Part shown: one piece after another, positions 5,566-7,337 of the stretch
Layout: every line of letters begins with the position of its first letter
How positions within the stretch are numbered: position 1 is the stretch's first letter
Assembly: GCA_018399435.1 (NCBI GenBank)
Contig: JAGYOJ010000072.1
Location: 1-7,337, forward strand
Length of the DNA stretch: 7,337 bases
DNA from: Actinomycetota bacterium
GTDB taxonomy: Bacteria; Actinomycetota; Humimicrobiia; Humimicrobiales; Humimicrobiaceae
Reading direction: 5' to 3'
Notes under the pieces: generated by a model
What the model saw: only the letters and a program-made list of their open reading frames with translations
Told to the model about the DNA's origin: nothing
Database searches by the model: none
Position numbers and translations under genes: made by a program

Positions 5566-6053
5566 TTAAAAAATATTTTTATAATAGCCCTTATAGCTAT
5601 GGCTATTATTTTTACTTTCAGTATAGGGTGCAAAACTGAAGTATTGTAAGAACCTGCAATTGAAAAAGTCGAATGATGGTGAAAATATAAGCCCTCCCCT
5701 TTCTATAACTGGTATACCTGATAATGCTAAAAGCCTTGTCCTGATAGTAGATGATCCTGATGCCCCATTTAAAACATGGGTCCATTGGACAGTATTTAAT
5801 ATAGGCTCTAAAACTACAGAAATATCTGAAAAAACTTTACCTGAAGGTTAGGTTGAAGGTATGACAGACTTTGGCCAGCCAGAATATGGAGGACCTTGCC
5901 CTCTCACTGAGAACCCACCGTTACTTTTTCAAATTATACGCATTAGATAACACCCTTAATCTGAATTCTTCAGCAACTGCAGTAGATATTGAAAAAGCAA
6001 TGGATGGCCATATATTAGATAATTAAGAGCTTGCCGGCCTTTATAAAAGATAA
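5566..6053 (+). pseudogene. PEBP/YbhB-family (Raf kinase inhibitor-like) lipoprotein, degraded
   Basis: The remnant begins with a lipoprotein signal peptide (KNIFIIALIAMAIIF...SIGC, Cys codon 5629-5631) behind AGGAAG at 5550-5555. The codon at the expected start is TTA (5566-5568), so the initiator appears lost. TAA follows at 5647-5649. After a frameshift and an apparent deletion of the first core segment, the frame from 5660 gives NDGENISPPL, then IVDDPDAP and WVHWTVFNI, all diagnostic of the family. TAG interrupts at 5849-5851 between PEG and VEGMTDFG. Another shift near 5900-5912 leads to THRYFFKLYALDNTLNL, then AMDGHIL. A further TAA sits at 6024-6026 before ELAGLYKR and the natural end at 6051-6053. 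With at least five independent lesions, two in no homopolymer context, this is real decay rather than read error. Intact relatives bind phospholipids or small ligands; their bacterial role is poorly defined. Confidence 0.88.
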
Positions 6054-6081
6054 ATAATTTAAGAAATTACTTAAGAATTTA

Positions 6082-7337
6082 TTATAAATCTACAGCTTTG
6101 CCCATAAACAAAATAGTTCCAGTCCTATCATCTGCTATTATAAATAAAAATGGCCTATTGACATTAAACTCTACTACTTCTTCTACAGGCATTGCAGATT
6201 CTACCATTTCTACTACTGTAGCAGCTGCAGCCTCGCTTCCCTTTTCATTGACTTCTATAACTGCTTTATGTAAAACTCTTGATATAAATAGATTAGGGTT
6301 AATGCCACTAAAATCTGCCATTTCTGTAAATGCTACCTCCATCCCCATTTTCTTTAATGAATCATTTAATTCCTTAATTCCATATTCCATTTCAAATTTA
6401 GGCATAAATATATTTACTTCCCTTCTGCTGTAAGAATCTTTAAATTCATTCCAGGCCTGGCTATCAAAGGAATCAGCTACAGAATCAACCTCTACCCCTT
6501 CATTTGGAAGTATTACATACATTGAAAACTTTTCCTGCCCATAAGGCAATTTAACTGAAGAAAAATTATCTCCGCTATAATACATAAACTCATTTTGCTG
6601 GTTCATCATTTCTACTTTGCTGGTACCTTCAATTCCATTAAAATCAGCCTCTTCAGTTAACTTTTCATCAAATTCATTGGTCCAATCACCTTTAAAATAA
6701 ATAGCATTAATCAGATACATTACCACAGCTGGGCCAATATTTTGTATCATCTTTTCAATTTTTCCCTTGGTAGCATCCGATATCCATCCATTTATAGTGT
6801 CTACAGCTTTTGGATCTTCAAAATCTATATCATTAACTGTTGATCTGTAAAATTCCCTATTTCTTTCCAGAAAATCTTCTTCTATATCATAACCTTCCTT
6901 ATACCATATAGAATTACCTATATTTAGCTCCACGTCCTTATCAGCATTAAGTATGCTTAGCATGAGATTGTAAAAGCCTAGATTGAGATCTTCTAATATA
7001 ATGCCCTCAAATCCCAGAGTATTCGCCATAGCATCCCTTGTATCGGCTTCTGCGCCATTATAAGTCATGGCTAATGCAGTTGATATTGAATATGGTGATA
7101 TAAAGATATTTTTTCCAGCATCCTCTTTAGATAGCTCCCTGAAAATATCAAAAGAGAATCCAATATTAGCTTCTATAACATCTGGATTTATATCCTCTGC
7201 AACCTCATCAGCTTCTTCAGCGCTTATTTTTTTAACCTCTAACGGTTGGTTCGCCTTCTTTTCATTAGCGCAAGAAGTTATAAATGATAAATTAAATGCC
7301 AAAAATATAATGGTTAAAAAAATTGAAATAACTTTTT
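6082..7337 (-). CDS. Serpin-family lipoprotein (5' end beyond right edge)
   Basis: This is a bacterial serpin, a suicide inhibitor of proteases, probably tethered to the membrane. Numbering from the TTG codon at 7302, C11 ends a lipobox F-I-T-S-C. The frame stays open upstream to 7335, adding KVISIFLTIIF, which completes the hydrophobic signal peptide. The true start is therefore off the window and TTG 7302 is not the start. After an acidic linker (about 12-42) comes a full serpin fold: NIFISPYSISTALAMTYNGA (65-84), LINAIYFKGDW (197-207) and the family signature VNRPFLFII (381-389). The reactive loop hinge is EKGSEAAAAT (353-362), with the small residues needed for strand insertion, so inhibition is expected. 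Counting 17 residues places P1 near S369, with A370 and M371 beyond. The surrounding loop is acidic, with no basic residue. The target is not predictable; self-protection against secreted or environmental proteases is a guess. Confidence 0.95.
   Translation of the reverse strand, partial: KVISIFLTIIFLAFNLSFITSCANEKKANQPLEVKKISAEEADEVAEDINPDVIEANIGFSFDIFRELSKEDAGKNIFISPYSISTALAMTYNGAEADTRDAMANTLGFEGIILEDLNLGFYNLMLSILNADKDVELNIGNSIWYKEGYDIEEDFLERNREFYRSTVNDIDFEDPKAVDTINGWISDATKGKIEKMIQNIGPAVVMYLINAIYFKGDWTNEFDEKLTEEADFNGIEGTSKVEMMNQQNEFMYYSGDNFSSVKLPYGQEKFSMYVILPNEGVEVDSVADSFDSQAWNEFKDSYSRREVNIFMPKFEMEYGIKELNDSLKKMGMEVAFTEMADFSGINPNLFISRVLHKAVIEVNEKGSEAAAATVVEMVESAMPVEEVVEFNVNRPFLFIIADDRTGTILFMGKAVDL

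Noticed and set aside
5849..6026. In-frame TAG and TAA codons in an otherwise conserved protein raised the idea of stop-codon reassignment.
   Set aside because: Other genes in the window end at TAA, TAG and TGA, and the same remnant also has frameshifts, a lost start and a deletion.
6052..6084. TTTAAG/CTTAAG inverted repeat between the convergent PEBP remnant and the serpin gene, as a bidirectional terminator.
   Set aside because: The arms are only five or six A/T-rich pairs with no clean T-run, too weak to call.

Overview
The window is an AT-rich bacterial segment whose genes mostly lie on the minus strand. Strong AGGAGG-type ribosome-binding sites, sigma70-like promoters and lipoprotein signal peptides mark it as bacterial. 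The very acidic Ala/Glu linker after the lipobox of the binding protein, and a serpin lipoprotein, recall uncultured anaerobic lineages known from metagenomes, but the sequence does not fix a phylum.

Region 1 (1-3821, minus) is a compact sugar-type ABC importer operon of the ribose/galactose class. In transcription order it holds a membrane permease, a substrate-binding lipoprotein and a double-domain ATPase. The start of a small CxxC zinc-ribbon protein then overlaps the end of the ATPase gene and runs off the left edge. No sugar kinase, isomerase or regulator gene is present, so the substrate cannot be named.

Region 2 (3822-4088) is the control region. It contains five tandem 10-11 bp units with an ACAAT core once per helical turn. 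They lie between, and partly form, two divergent sigma70-like promoters, each TTGACA-N17-TATAxA. One promoter reads left into the transporter operon. The other reads right, and about 50-85 nt downstream of its expected start there is an AT-rich hairpin followed by eight T. This suggests either a short RNA or an attenuated leader for the next gene.

Region 3 (4089-6053) looks like a decaying accessory stretch. It has an AbrB-like antitoxin-type gene and, behind it, a RelE-like toxin gene that reads through only if one A is restored in each of three poly-A runs. Next come an unrecognised multi-pass membrane protein on the minus strand and a heavily damaged PEBP/YbhB-family lipoprotein gene on the plus strand.

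Region 4 (6082-7337, minus) is a serpin with an inhibitory-type hinge and a lipoprotein signal peptide. Its true start lies beyond the right edge.

The most interesting items are the phased operator array with its divergent promoters and possible small RNA, the toxin-antitoxin-like pair with homopolymer lesions, and the membrane-anchored serpin.
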